Shown here one piece after another: positions 49,051-60,962 of a stretch of DNA of 64,000 bases (the stretch's first letter is position 1; each line of letters starts with the position of its first letter). Source of the stretch: Vibrio atlanticus (lineage in GTDB: Bacteria; Pseudomonadota; Gammaproteobacteria; Enterobacterales; Vibrionaceae); assembly GCF_024347315.1 (NCBI RefSeq), contig NZ_AP025460.1, forward strand, positions 3,100,001 through 3,164,000. The letters run 5' to 3'. Both the position numbers and the translations under genes were made by a program. The notes under the pieces were generated by a model. It was not told where the DNA came from. It saw nothing but the letters and a program-made list of their open reading frames with translations, and ran no database searches.

Positions 49051-49180
49051 GAAAAAAGCCCCAGAACCAATCGGTTCTAGGGCTTTCTTAGAAAATTCTA
49101 AGAAAAAGCAGTGGTACTTTAATAGACCGGACTTTTCTTAGTTTGTTCCCAAAAAAGATCAGATTTTTGATCTTTTTTTT
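49051..49180. terminator. Three stacked hairpins between DUF3624 and argH
   Basis: The first (49054-49088) pairs AAGCCC..AGAACC with GGTTCT..GGGCTT; the second (49086-49101) is CTTAGAA/TTCTAAG; the third (49151-49180) is a long AAAAAAGATCA with TGATCTTTTTT palindrome. They separate the convergent DUF3624 and argH(A) genes and include terminators in both directions. Confidence 0.8.
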
Positions 49181-49201
49181 AGGCGCCATAAAATCAATGC
49201 C

Positions 49202-51423
<2,222 letters not shown>

Positions 51424-52635
51424 TTACTTTTGGCTATTCAGAGCACGGATACGGCTTGATAGCGAGTAAAGACGGATAAAGCCTTCAGCGTGGCTTTGGT
51501 CGTAAACTTCATCTTCACCAAAGGTTGCAAATTCTTCTGAGTACAGGCTGTTGTCAGAACGCTTCTGAGTCACCGTTGCATGGCCTTTGTAAAGCTTGAT
51601 AACCACTTCACCATTTACGTCTTGTGCTAGTTCATCTGTTGCTGCAAGAATTGACTTACATAGCGGAGTGAACCAACGGCCATCGTATACAAGGTGAGAA
51701 GCTTTAACACCTAGCTCTTCACGGAATTCGAATGCCGCTTTATCAAGAACCAGCTGCTCTACTGCACGTAGTGCTTCCATCATGATTGTGCCACCTGGAG
51801 TTTCGTAACAACCACGAGACTTCATGCCAACAAGACGGTTTTCTACGATATCGATACGACCAACACCGTGCTTCGCCCCCTTCTCATTTAGGTAAACCAG
51901 TGCGTTGTATGGCGTCATTGTTTCGCCATCAACCGCTACCACTTCACCTTTTTCAACTTTAAGCGTCACAGTTTCAGATTCATTTGGCGCTTGCTCTGGG
52001 TCTACAGTCCAAGCCCAGCAATCTTCATCCGGTGCGTTCCATGTATTTTCTAGCACGCCGCCCTCTGTAGATATATGCCATGCGTTTGCATCACGCGAGT
52101 AGATCTTAGTAAGAGAAGCCGTACAAGGGATGTTACGTTCAGCTAAGTAATCTAGACACTCTTCACGGCTCACTAGATCCCATTCACGCCATGGTGCAAT
52201 TACGTGTAAGTCTGGTGCGAGGGCAGCAAATGCGCCTTCAAAACGAACTTGGTCGTTACCCTTACCTGTACAGCCGTGACACAGTGCGTCTGCACCGACT
52301 TTACGTGCAACCTCAACCTGAGCTTTCGCGATAATTGGACGAGCCATTGAAGTACCTAGTAGGTATTTACCTTCGTAGTAAGCGCCCGTTTTTAGCGTTG
52401 GGTAGATGTAATCTGCCACCATCTCTTCTTTAAGGTCAGCGATGTAACACTCAGATGCACCAGAAGCTTTTGCTTTCTCTTCGATACCAATCAGCTCTTC
52501 ATCGCCTTGGCCTACATCTGCAACAAATGCGATAACTTCGCAATCATAGTTCTCTTTCAACCATGGAATAATTACTGATGTGTCTAGACCGCCAGAGTAG
52601 GCTACTACAACTTTCTTTACGTTAACTTTGCTCAT
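51424..52635 (-). CDS. argG: Argininosuccinate synthase
   Basis: Joins citrulline and aspartate with ATP to give argininosuccinate. The protein has 403 residues, the usual length. The PP-loop is [14 protein letters not shown] (about 8-21), and [13 protein letters not shown] and [12 protein letters not shown] are conserved. The ATG at 52635 has a GGAG-type site and gives [16 protein letters not shown]; a longer frame is rejected. It lies 113 bp after argB and is followed by a terminator. Confidence 0.97.
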   Translation of the reverse strand: MSKVNVKKVVVAYSGGLDTSVIIPWLKENYDCEVIAFVADVGQGDEELIGIEEKAKASGASECYIADLKEEMVADYIYPTLKTGAYYEGKYLLGTSMARPIIAKAQVEVARKVGADALCHGCTGKGNDQVRFEGAFAALAPDLHVIAPWREWDLVSREECLDYLAERNIPCTASLTKIYSRDANAWHISTEGGVLENTWNAPDEDCWAWTVDPEQAPNESETVTLKVEKGEVVAVDGETMTPYNALVYLNEKGAKHGVGRIDIVENRLVGMKSRGCYETPGGTIMMEALRAVEQLVLDKAAFEFREELGVKASHLVYDGRWFTPLCKSILAATDELAQDVNGEVVIKLYKGHATVTQKRSDNSLYSEEFATFGEDEVYDQSHAEGFIRLYSLSSRIRALNSQK

Positions 52636-52748
52636 TTTCTTTCTCCTAGTTTCCATACTGCACATGGCGGTCAGCGTTGGAAATGACTTCATTATTATGT
52701 GTTAAATTTATTTGTCTAAATTCTTTAAGTAGTGACTCGTGGTGAGGT

Positions 52749-53537
52749 CTACTGAGGTAAAAACTGCGTTCCTATGCTTTTACCTGAAAACAGTTGTGTT
52801 AGCTTTTCTGGGTATCGCCAAGTGGCAACTTCGATTGGTCGTCCAAGGTCGTTAGCGGCTTCTAGTGCGGCTTGAACCTTAACGATCATGCCATCGGTAA
52901 TCACTTTGCCTGTAATAAGGTCATCAGCTTGTTGTTGATTAAGGCTTGGAATCAGGTGACCTTTGCCATCCAACACACCACTTACATCAGAAAGCAGTAC
53001 CAGTTCAGCATCAAGCGCGCCTGCAACGGCAACCGCAGCTTGGTCGGCATTCACATTCATCAGTTGGCCTTGCTCAGTCAGACCAATTGAGCTAATAATT
53101 GGCAGTGCGCCCGCATTAAGAATCGCTTGCAGAACGGTTGAGTCGCCCGGCTCCGCTTTTCCTACCGCGCCCAGTTCAGGGTTCAGTTCGCTCACTTTGC
53201 ATAAACCACCATCTGCAAGGCTCAAACCAACGGCATTGATACCGTCTTTAATTGCCTGACCTTGAAGTAGTTTGTTGGCCGTGCCCGCTAGCGCGCCAGC
53301 GATAACAGGGATCTGATCATAAGGAGTAAGACGTAGCCCCTCTTTCTTAACGGTTTCGAGGTTCAACTTATTCATCAAATCATCAACAAGGTAACCGCCG
53401 CCGTGAACAATCACGATTGGTCGCTGTGCCTGTTGTTGGTAAGCTGAAATCGCACCAAATAACTTGCTAAGTGTTTCACCACAAGATAGCGCAGCGCCAC
53501 CTAACTTTATGATTAATGGTTGATTATTAAGGCTCAT
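52749..53537 (-). CDS. argB: Acetylglutamate kinase
   Basis: Second step of arginine synthesis, phosphorylating N-acetylglutamate. An amino-acid kinase fold of 262 residues with [41 protein letters not shown] and ITDGMIVKV. It lies 12 bp after argC on the minus strand. It has no N-terminal arginine-sensing extension, as in the short, arginine-insensitive enzymes of enterobacteria. Confidence 0.96.
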   Translation of the reverse strand: MSLNNQPLIIKLGGAALSCGETLSKLFGAISAYQQQAQRPIVIVHGGGYLVDDLMNKLNLETVKKEGLRLTPYDQIPVIAGALAGTANKLLQGQAIKDGINAVGLSLADGGLCKVSELNPELGAVGKAEPGDSTVLQAILNAGALPIISSIGLTEQGQLMNVNADQAAVAVAGALDAELVLLSDVSGVLDGKGHLIPSLNQQQADDLITGKVITDGMIVKVQAALEAANDLGRPIEVATWRYPEKLTQLFSGKSIGTQFLPQ

Positions 53538-53549
53538 ATCTAGATTTCC

Positions 53550-54554
53550 TTACACTAACGCAGTTAATGGCGCAAAACCATAACGTAAATTTAAACACTG
53601 CATCGCTTGGCTAGATGCACCCTTTAATAAGTTATCAATCGCCGAAACAACGATGATGTGCTGACCTTGTACCTTCCAGCCTAAATCGCAGAAAGGTGTC
53701 TGTTCTACATCTTGAATTCTTGGCAATGTCTCTTCGAGCAATCTCACAGCTGGCTTACCTTGATAAGCTTGCTCGAAGGCATCTTGTATCTGTTGTTCTG
53801 TCACACCGTCAGCCAGTTTCATGGTAATGGTCGCTAAAATGCCACGCTTAAAGTTGCCGAGGTGCGGGGTGAAAATCACATCACATCCTAAATGTGCGGC
53901 CATTTCAGGTTGATGACGGTGATTGAAGACGCCATAAGCTTGCAGGCTTACTTCGCAGAAGCTGTTAACCATGGTCGCCTTGCGGCCTGCACCAGTCACA
54001 CCGCTAGTTGCATTAATCACTGGCCATTGGTTCTCATCAAGTAACTTGGCTTCAACCAAAGGCTTAATCGCCAGTTGTGATGCCGTTGGGTAACAACCCG
54101 CTACCGCAACAAGCTGAGCTTCTTTGATTTCTTGTTCGTTCCATTCCGCTAAACCGTAAGCCGCTTTGTCTAGCCATTGTTCGTGTTGATGTTCAAAACC
54201 GTAAAACTCTTGATAGAAGTTTTCACCTTTAACTCTGAATGCACCCGATAGGTCGAAAACTTGGCAATCGTTCTCTAGAAAAATGGGCGCTAGGTCGTGA
54301 CTGACTTCGTGTGCCGTTGCTAGAAAAATCACATCAGACTGTTTAGCCACTTCTTCCGGATTTGTTAAAGGTTGTACTGGCATATCAATCAGGCCAGCTA
54401 ACTTACCGTGCAGTGCAGCGATAGGTTTGCCCGCATCTACACTATTGGCTGAGACATATAAACCTGATAGCGTGAGCTCAGGGTGTCTGTTTATCATTAG
54501 AGCCAGTTCTGCTCCTGTATAGCCGCTTGCACCAATGATCGTGGTTTTCAACAT
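53550..54554 (-). CDS. argC: N-acetyl-gamma-glutamyl-phosphate reductase
   Basis: NADPH-dependent third step of arginine synthesis. A 334-residue protein with the Rossmann motif [10 protein letters not shown] (8-17) and the catalytic Cys154 in [11 protein letters not shown]. The histidine in [12 protein letters not shown] is also conserved. First gene of argCBG(H); its start is 153 bp from argE, with which it shares a divergent control region. Confidence 0.97.
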   Translation of the reverse strand: MLKTTIIGASGYTGAELALMINRHPELTLSGLYVSANSVDAGKPIAALHGKLAGLIDMPVQPLTNPEEVAKQSDVIFLATAHEVSHDLAPIFLENDCQVFDLSGAFRVKGENFYQEFYGFEHQHEQWLDKAAYGLAEWNEQEIKEAQLVAVAGCYPTASQLAIKPLVEAKLLDENQWPVINATSGVTGAGRKATMVNSFCEVSLQAYGVFNHRHQPEMAAHLGCDVIFTPHLGNFKRGILATITMKLADGVTEQQIQDAFEQAYQGKPAVRLLEETLPRIQDVEQTPFCDLGWKVQGQHIIVVSAIDNLLKGASSQAMQCLNLRYGFAPLTALV

Positions 54555-54623
54555 CTCAACACATCCATTCTTGAGGTAAGTTACATTTCAAATTTGACTA
54601 TTCATACTTAATTTTTAGCTATA

Positions 54624-54662
54624 TTTGATTTCTTATGCATTAAATATGATTTAATATGTGTT
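54624..54662. promoter_or_regulatory. Paired ARG boxes between argC and argE
   Basis: Cores TGATTTCTTATGCA (54626-54639) and TGATTTAATATGTG (54647-54660) resemble the ArgR consensus TGAATWWWWATTCA, and their centres are exactly 21 bp apart, the canonical spacing of two 18-bp boxes with a 3-bp gap. The first box has three mismatches; the second has four. The position in the divergent arg control region supports the assignment. Confidence 0.6.
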
Positions 54663-54707
54663 TTACCGACTTATGGTTTTCCTGTCAATAGTAGAAGTGA
54701 AGATATT

Positions 54708-55844
54708 ATGCAATTACCGAGTTTCCTTGAGGTCTATAAAGGCCTAATTTCCACCGACTCCATTAGCTCAACAGATCCAAGCTGGGATCATGGCAACGAG
54801 AAAGTGATCGAAAAAATGGCTCAATGGTTTAAAGACGTAGGCTTTAGCGTTGAGGTCGTGGAAGTCGAACCCGGCAAGCATAATATGGTCGCAAAGATGG
54901 GTTCTGGCGAAGGGGGCTTATTGCTTGCAGGACACAGCGACACCGTGCCATTCGATGAAGGACGTTGGAACTTCGACCCTCACGCATTGACAGAACACAA
55001 CAACCGCTTCTACGGATTAGGCACCGCCGATATGAAAGGCTTTTTTGCCTTCGTTTATGAAGCTGCTAAGAAAATGGATTGGAGCAAGCAAACCAAGCCG
55101 CTTTATGTTTTAGCTACGTGTGACGAAGAAACCACTATGCTAGGTGCACGTCATTTCACTGAAAATGCGCCGTTTAAACCGGACTACTGCATTATTGGTG
55201 AGCCGACCAGCCTAGTGCCTATTCGCGGTCATAAAGGTCACGTCGCTAATGCTGTGCGAGTAACGGGTAAATCAGGTCACTCTTCTGATCCTGCATTAGG
55301 CGTTAACGCCATCGAGATCATGCATGAAGTGCTGTTTGCTTTAATGCAGCTGCGTGACAAGTTAGTCAAAGAGTACCATCACCCGGGTTTCGCGATTCCA
55401 AGCCCTACTCTAAATCTTGGGCATATTCACGGAGGAGATAGCGCTAACCGAATCTGTGGTTGTTGTGAATTACACTACGACGTTCGTCCTTTACCGGGCA
55501 TCAGCTTAGATGGTTTGGATAACATGCTACGCAGCGCGCTCAAGGAAGTAGAAGCAAAATGGCCGGGCAGGATTGAGATTACTCCCCTGCATGAGCCGAT
55601 TCCGGGTTACGAATGTCAGCACGATCATCCATTTATCGGTGGCATGGAATCAGTGTGTGAAACCGAATCTCAAACTGTGAACTATTGTACTGAAGCACCT
55701 TTCCTTCAGGAGTTATGTCCAACCTTAGTGTTAGGCCCAGGCTCAATCGACCAAGCTCACCAACCGGATGAGTTCTTAAGCTTCGATTTTATTGACCCTA
55801 CAATTGATGTTCTGAGTAAATCGATCCGTAAATATTGTTTCTAG
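54708..55844 (+). CDS. argE: Acetylornithine deacetylase
   Basis: A zinc-dependent M20-family amidohydrolase of 378 residues that releases ornithine from N-acetylornithine. [16 protein letters not shown] holds the first metal ligand, [13 protein letters not shown] the bridging Asp, and [12 protein letters not shown] the catalytic glutamates. [19 protein letters not shown] and [15 protein letters not shown] complete the set. It defines the linear arginine pathway, in line with the acetyltransferase fused to ArgH. It is divergent from argCBG. Confidence 0.97.
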   Translation: MQLPSFLEVYKGLISTDSISSTDPSWDHGNEKVIEKMAQWFKDVGFSVEVVEVEPGKHNMVAKMGSGEGGLLLAGHSDTVPFDEGRWNFDPHALTEHNNRFYGLGTADMKGFFAFVYEAAKKMDWSKQTKPLYVLATCDEETTMLGARHFTENAPFKPDYCIIGEPTSLVPIRGHKGHVANAVRVTGKSGHSSDPALGVNAIEIMHEVLFALMQLRDKLVKEYHHPGFAIPSPTLNLGHIHGGDSANRICGCCELHYDVRPLPGISLDGLDNMLRSALKEVEAKWPGRIEITPLHEPIPGYECQHDHPFIGGMESVCETESQTVNYCTEAPFLQELCPTLVLGPGSIDQAHQPDEFLSFDFIDPTIDVLSKSIRKYCF

Positions 55845-55873
55845 TTATTACTTTCCTTCCGATATTTTCGTAT

Positions 55874-55899
55874 AAAAGCCACCCGAAAAGGTGGCTTTT
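55874..55899 (+). terminator. argE terminator
   Basis: AAAAGCCACC and GGTGGCTTTT form a perfect 10-bp stem with loop CGAAAA, 29 bp after the argE stop. Confidence 0.93.
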
Positions 55900-56101
55900 A
55901 TTCTGTTATCCCTGACACAGCCCGATCTTGTAATTAAATTTCACTTTTTCCCTAAGTTTTGAAAAATTTACTTCTCCCGCATTTTTAAACCTAATAATTG
56001 CAAACTTAGAATGCTTTATTTGACTAGATACAGCACTTTTCGCTAGATTGTGTACTTAACAAGGAACAATGGATGTAATTTTTTTACGAGGCAGGATGAC
56101 A

Positions 56102-58732
56102 ATGAACGAGAAATACGCCGCTCTCAAGAGTAACGTAAGCATGCTGGGACGCTTGCTAGGTAACACAATCCAAGATGCACATGGTGACGTTATCTTAGAG
56201 AAAGTGGAGACTATCCGTAAACTTTCCAAATCCGCCCGCGCAGGCAACAAAGCTGACCGTGACAGCCTAGTTGAAGAAATCAAAAACCTGCCGAACGAAC
56301 AACTCACTCCTGTTGCTCGTGCATTTAACCAATTTCTCAACCTCACCAACATGGCAGAGCAATACCATACGATCTCTCGCCACTGTGAGGAGCATGTTTG
56401 TGAACCAGATGTGCTGCAATCTCTATTTTCCAAATTAAATCAGAATGACATCAGCAAGCTAGACGCAGCTCAAGCCGTTCGCGACCTGAACATTGAACTC
56501 GTTCTGACTGCACACCCAACAGAAATCACTCGTCGCACCATGATCAACAAGCTGGTAAAGATCAACGAGTGTCTGTCTAAATTAGAATTAAGCGACCTAT
56601 CACACAAAGAGCGTGTGAAAACCGAACGCCGCCTAGAGCAACTTATTGCTCAAGGTTGGCACTCTGATGTGATTCGTCAGCAACGTCCGACTCCACTTGA
56701 TGAAGCTAAGTGGGGCTTTGCAGTTGTCGAAAACTCACTTTGGGAAGCTGTGCCTGATTTCCTACGTGAAATGGATGGTCGATTAAAAGGTTACCTTGGT
56801 GAAGGCCTGCCAATTGATGCGCGCCCTGTTCATTTCTCATCTTGGATGGGTGGTGACCGCGATGGTAACCCATTCGTAACGCACACCATCACCAAAGAAG
56901 TACTGCGTCTGTCTCGCTGGAAAGCCGCAGATCTATACCTAGGTGACGTGAACGAGTTGATTACCGAACTGTCGATGACCAAGTGTAATGATGCCGTTCG
57001 TGAATTGGCTGGCGATGAGCACGAAGCTTACCGTGCAATCCTGAAGAGCCTACGTACTCTGCTCAACAACACGCTAGAAGTGCTTGATGCAAAACTGCAC
57101 GACGCAGAAGTGCCGAAGAAAGAAACTCTACAGAACATAGACCAACTTTGGACACCACTTTACGCATGTTACCAATCACTGCACGAATGTGGCATGGGCG
57201 TCATCGCGGACGGTTCTCTACTTGATACCCTGCGCCGCCTAAAAGCATTCGGCGTGCATTTGGTTCGTCTCGATGTTCGTCAAGAAAGTACTCGTCACTC
57301 AGATGTGCTATCTGAATTGACTCGCTACCTAGGCATTGGTGATTACGACCAATGGAGCGAGCAAGATAAGGTTGCTTTCTTAACCAATGAATTAAGCTCA
57401 AAGCGCCCACTGTTACCACGCGACTGGGAACCATCTGAGCAGGTCAAAGAGGTTTTAGACACCTGTAAGGTCGTTGCTGCTCAACCTCGAGAAGCCTTTG
57501 GTGCTTACGTGATCTCTATGGCTCGTACTGCGTCGGATGTATTGGCTGTACATTTGCTTCTACAAGAATGTGGTTGCCCGTACCGCATGGACGTATGTCC
57601 ATTGTTCGAAACGCTAGACGACTTGAACAACTCAGAAGCCGTAATGAAACAGCTAATGAGCATCGATTTATACCGTGGCTTTATCCAGAACCACCAAATG
57701 GTGATGATCGGATATTCTGACTCAGCTAAAGATGCCGGTGTAATGTCTGCAGGCTGGGCGCAATACGATGCAATGGACAAGCTAGTTAAGGCTTGTGAAG
57801 AAGAAGGCATTGAATTAACTCTATTCCACGGTCGTGGTGGTACGGTTGGTCGTGGTGGTGCGCCAGCGCACGCAGCTCTTCTTTCTCAGCCACCTAAAAG
57901 CTTGAAAGGCGGCTTACGTGTAACTGAACAAGGCGAAATGATCCGCTTTAAACTTGGCTTGCCAGATGTTGCAGTTAATAGCTTCAACCTATACGCAAGT
58001 GCGATTCTAGAAGCGAACCTTCTGCCACCACCAGAGCCAAAACAAGAATGGCGCGACCTAATGGAAGTGCTGTCTGAAGTATCTTGCGAAGCTTACCGCA
58101 ACGTCGTTCGTGGTGAAGAGAAGTTTGTTCCTTACTTCCGCCAAGCGACGCCAGAGCTAGAGTTAGGCAAGTTACCTCTAGGTTCTCGTCCTGCGAAACG
58201 TAACCCGAACGGCGGCGTAGAAAGCCTACGTGCGATCCCATGGATCTTCTCATGGAGCCAAAACCGTTTGGTACTTCCTGCATGGTTAGGCGCTGGTGAA
58301 GCGATTCAATACTCTGTCGATCAAGGCCATCAAGCGCTACTTGAAGAGATGTGTCGTGAATGGCCATTCTTCTCGACTCGTCTAGGTATGTTGGAAATGG
58401 TGTACTCGAAGTGCAACATGGAAATCGCTAAGTACTACGACCAGCGACTTGTTGACGAAGAGCTATTACCTCTGGGTGAGTTACTGCGTGAACAGCTGCA
58501 AAAAGACATCAAAGCGGTGCTGAATGTAGAAAATAACGAGAACTTGATGCAAAGCGACCCTTGGGGACTTGAGTCAATTCGTCTACGTAACATCTATGTT
58601 GAGCCACTAAACATGCTTCAAGCGGAACTGCTTTACCGTACTCGTAAGTGTGAAACACCACCAGCAGAGCTAGAAGAAGCGCTAATGGTGACGATTGCAG
58701 GTATTGCAGCAGGTATGCGAAACACTGGTTAA
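56102..58732 (+). CDS. ppc: Phosphoenolpyruvate carboxylase
   Basis: Fixes bicarbonate onto PEP to make oxaloacetate and refill the TCA cycle. The protein has 876 residues. The catalytic His near residue 138 is in [25 protein letters not shown] follows, and the glycine-rich loop [16 protein letters not shown] is near 577; the C-terminus ends RNTG as in all bacterial PEPC. The ATG at 56102 with an AGGA site gives [16 protein letters not shown], the family start. Two upstream ATGs in frame are rejected. Confidence 0.97.
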   Translation: MNEKYAALKSNVSMLGRLLGNTIQDAHGDVILEKVETIRKLSKSARAGNKADRDSLVEEIKNLPNEQLTPVARAFNQFLNLTNMAEQYHTISRHCEEHVCEPDVLQSLFSKLNQNDISKLDAAQAVRDLNIELVLTAHPTEITRRTMINKLVKINECLSKLELSDLSHKERVKTERRLEQLIAQGWHSDVIRQQRPTPLDEAKWGFAVVENSLWEAVPDFLREMDGRLKGYLGEGLPIDARPVHFSSWMGGDRDGNPFVTHTITKEVLRLSRWKAADLYLGDVNELITELSMTKCNDAVRELAGDEHEAYRAILKSLRTLLNNTLEVLDAKLHDAEVPKKETLQNIDQLWTPLYACYQSLHECGMGVIADGSLLDTLRRLKAFGVHLVRLDVRQESTRHSDVLSELTRYLGIGDYDQWSEQDKVAFLTNELSSKRPLLPRDWEPSEQVKEVLDTCKVVAAQPREAFGAYVISMARTASDVLAVHLLLQECGCPYRMDVCPLFETLDDLNNSEAVMKQLMSIDLYRGFIQNHQMVMIGYSDSAKDAGVMSAGWAQYDAMDKLVKACEEEGIELTLFHGRGGTVGRGGAPAHAALLSQPPKSLKGGLRVTEQGEMIRFKLGLPDVAVNSFNLYASAILEANLLPPPEPKQEWRDLMEVLSEVSCEAYRNVVRGEEKFVPYFRQATPELELGKLPLGSRPAKRNPNGGVESLRAIPWIFSWSQNRLVLPAWLGAGEAIQYSVDQGHQALLEEMCREWPFFSTRLGMLEMVYSKCNMEIAKYYDQRLVDEELLPLGELLREQLQKDIKAVLNVENNENLMQSDPWGLESIRLRNIYVEPLNMLQAELLYRTRKCETPPAELEEALMVTIAGIAAGMRNTG

Positions 58733-58756
58733 TTAGTGATTTCATCTACAAAAGAA

Positions 58757-58784
58757 ACAAAAGGTCGCCATTGGCGGCCTTTTT
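58757..58784 (+). terminator. ppc terminator
   Basis: AAGGTCGCC and GGCGGCCTT pair over 9 bp with a U-G wobble in the plus-strand RNA and an ATT loop, followed by T5. It lies 24 bp after the ppc stop. Confidence 0.85.
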
Positions 58785-58805
58785 ATTTTACCAAATGACC
58801 ACTAG

Positions 58806-58819
58806 TGAGTATTTTGTCA
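58806..58819. promoter_or_regulatory. Candidate LuxR/HapR-type site upstream of aphA
   Basis: TGAGTATTTTGTCA resembles the LuxR-family core TGATAAATTTATCA at 10 of 14 positions, keeping TGA and TCA at the ends. LuxR/HapR is known to repress aphA at high cell density in vibrios. Confidence 0.4.
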
Positions 58820-58941
58820 GTTTTTTGGGTTATTTTGTCCATGTATTCTACTTTATGCTTATTATTTAGATATACTACTGCTCCGCTGCAGAAACACTCC
58901 AAAATAATAATCTGCGGCACTCGACCAATAAACTGGTCAAC

Positions 58942-58970
58942 CTAGGTGATAAACGGCTTTGTAAGGTGAC
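58942..58970 (+). promoter_or_regulatory. Candidate Qrr small-RNA pairing segments in the aphA leader
   Basis: CTAGGTGA (58942-58949) and TAAGGTGAC (58962-58970) are complementary to the TCACCTAG and GTCACCT stretches of the conserved Qrr core as I recall it. They lie 110-140 nt before the aphA start. Confidence 0.35.
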
Positions 58971-59079
58971 ATAACCAACGATTGAGTTGGTGCTACTTGA
59001 ACATAACCAATATAACGTGCCATAGAAGCACACTTGTTGTTCAAGTATTTGTTTACTGTTTACCATTTGGATTTCAGAC

Positions 59080-59619
59080 ATGTCATTACCACACGTAATT
59101 TTAACCGTTTTAAGTACACGCGATGCTACTGGTTACGATATCACAAAAGAATTCTCCGCAAGCATTGGTTACTTCTGGAAAGCGAGCCACCAACAAGTTT
59201 ACCGCGAGCTAAATAAAATGGCTCAGAACGACCAGGTAACTTGCGTACTTGAGCCTCAAGAAGGCAAACCTGATCGTAAAGTTTACTCTATCACCGATGC
59301 TGGCCGTGGCGCGCTAGGTGAATGGTTTGAACAACCAACTGCACACCCAACAGTTCGTGACGAGTTCTCAGCTAAGTTAATCGCTTGTGCTGTACAACCT
59401 TCTGATGCGTACCGTGTACAACTTGCTGAACTAGTAGAAGAGTCTCGCAAACTGGTTTCTCACTACAAAGAAATCGAAGCGGCTTACTACGCAACGCCAT
59501 CTACACTAGACAAGCAAGCACGCCTAGAGCGTCTAACGCTTCGTCGTAACCTACTGATCCGTGAAGCATGGATTGTATGGGCTGACGAAGTACTGCTTGA
59601 ACTTGGCGCTCTTGCTTAA
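59080..59619 (+). CDS. aphA: PadR-type regulator AphA, low-cell-density quorum-sensing regulator
   Basis: A 179-residue PadR family protein whose sequence is typical of vibrio AphA (MSLPHVILTVLSTRDATGYD, then KASHQQVYRELNKMAQNDQVT). The winged helix-turn-helix covers about 1-90 and a helical dimerisation arm follows. AphA is the master regulator at low cell density, opposed to LuxR/HapR, and in V. cholerae activates tcpPH. The upstream region holds a LuxR-like site and segments that may pair with Qrr RNAs. It is flanked by ppc and metF and has its own terminator. Confidence 0.96.
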   Translation: MSLPHVILTVLSTRDATGYDITKEFSASIGYFWKASHQQVYRELNKMAQNDQVTCVLEPQEGKPDRKVYSITDAGRGALGEWFEQPTAHPTVRDEFSAKLIACAVQPSDAYRVQLAELVEESRKLVSHYKEIEAAYYATPSTLDKQARLERLTLRRNLLIREAWIVWADEVLLELGALA

Positions 59620-59636
59620 TTTAAGCTAGAAAAGCA

Positions 59637-59670
59637 AAAGGCTTGAACTCTTAGAGTCCAAGCCTTTTTT
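59637..59670. terminator. aphA terminator (shared with metF)
   Basis: AAAGGCTTG..ACTC and GAGT..CAAGCCTTT arms pair with one A-C mismatch around TTA, followed by a T run. It lies 17 bp after the aphA stop and 73 bp before the end of convergent metF. Confidence 0.85.
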
Positions 59671-59742
59671 GTATCTATAGGATTTGAAATGCTACTACCA
59701 GAAGCTTTTACAAGCGCTTGGGCTTTACTTCCTAGACTTTAC

Positions 59743-60768
<1,026 letters not shown>

Positions 60769-60829
60769 TCAAGTAGATAGTGAGAAAAGCTCAAGCCGAT
60801 AGGTGGGTCGCAAAGAAGAAATAATGTAG

Positions 60830-60862
60830 AAAAAAGACTGAAAACACATCGTGCTTTCAGCC
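60830..60862 (-). terminator. Terminator of the metBL operon
   Basis: In the minus-strand RNA a 12-bp stem (60836-60847 with 60851-60862) with two G-U pairs closes a 3-nt loop, followed by a run of T. It lies about 100 bp after the metL stop. Confidence 0.9.
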
Positions 60863-60900
60863 TTATTTATCTTAGTGGATAGTATGCTATTTACGCATTT

Positions 60901-60962
60901 AAACAATTAATCTGAGTATTAAAGCAATTGATCTGACTATTAAGCCAACCGCTCTAAATATT
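60901..60962. repeat. Degenerate tandem repeat of about 20-21 bp, three copies
   Basis: Units at 60901-60920, 60921-60941 and 60942-60962 share the pattern AA(A/G)C(A)ATT(A/G)ATCTGA(G/C)TATT; the third is more diverged and touches the metL stop codon. Confidence 0.5.

Larger units (their letters stand above)
58733..59079 (+). other. Control region and long leader of aphA
   Basis: A 347-bp gap with the ppc terminator at its left. It contains a LuxR/HapR-like site (58806-58819), a possible -10 TATACT at 58871-58876 and about 200 nt of leader. The leader has hairpins GACCA/TGGTC (58923-58938) and CCAAC/GTTGG (58975-58990) and two AGGTGA segments. A long leader fits post-transcriptional control by Qrr small RNAs, known for aphA of other vibrios. 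Confidence 0.5.
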
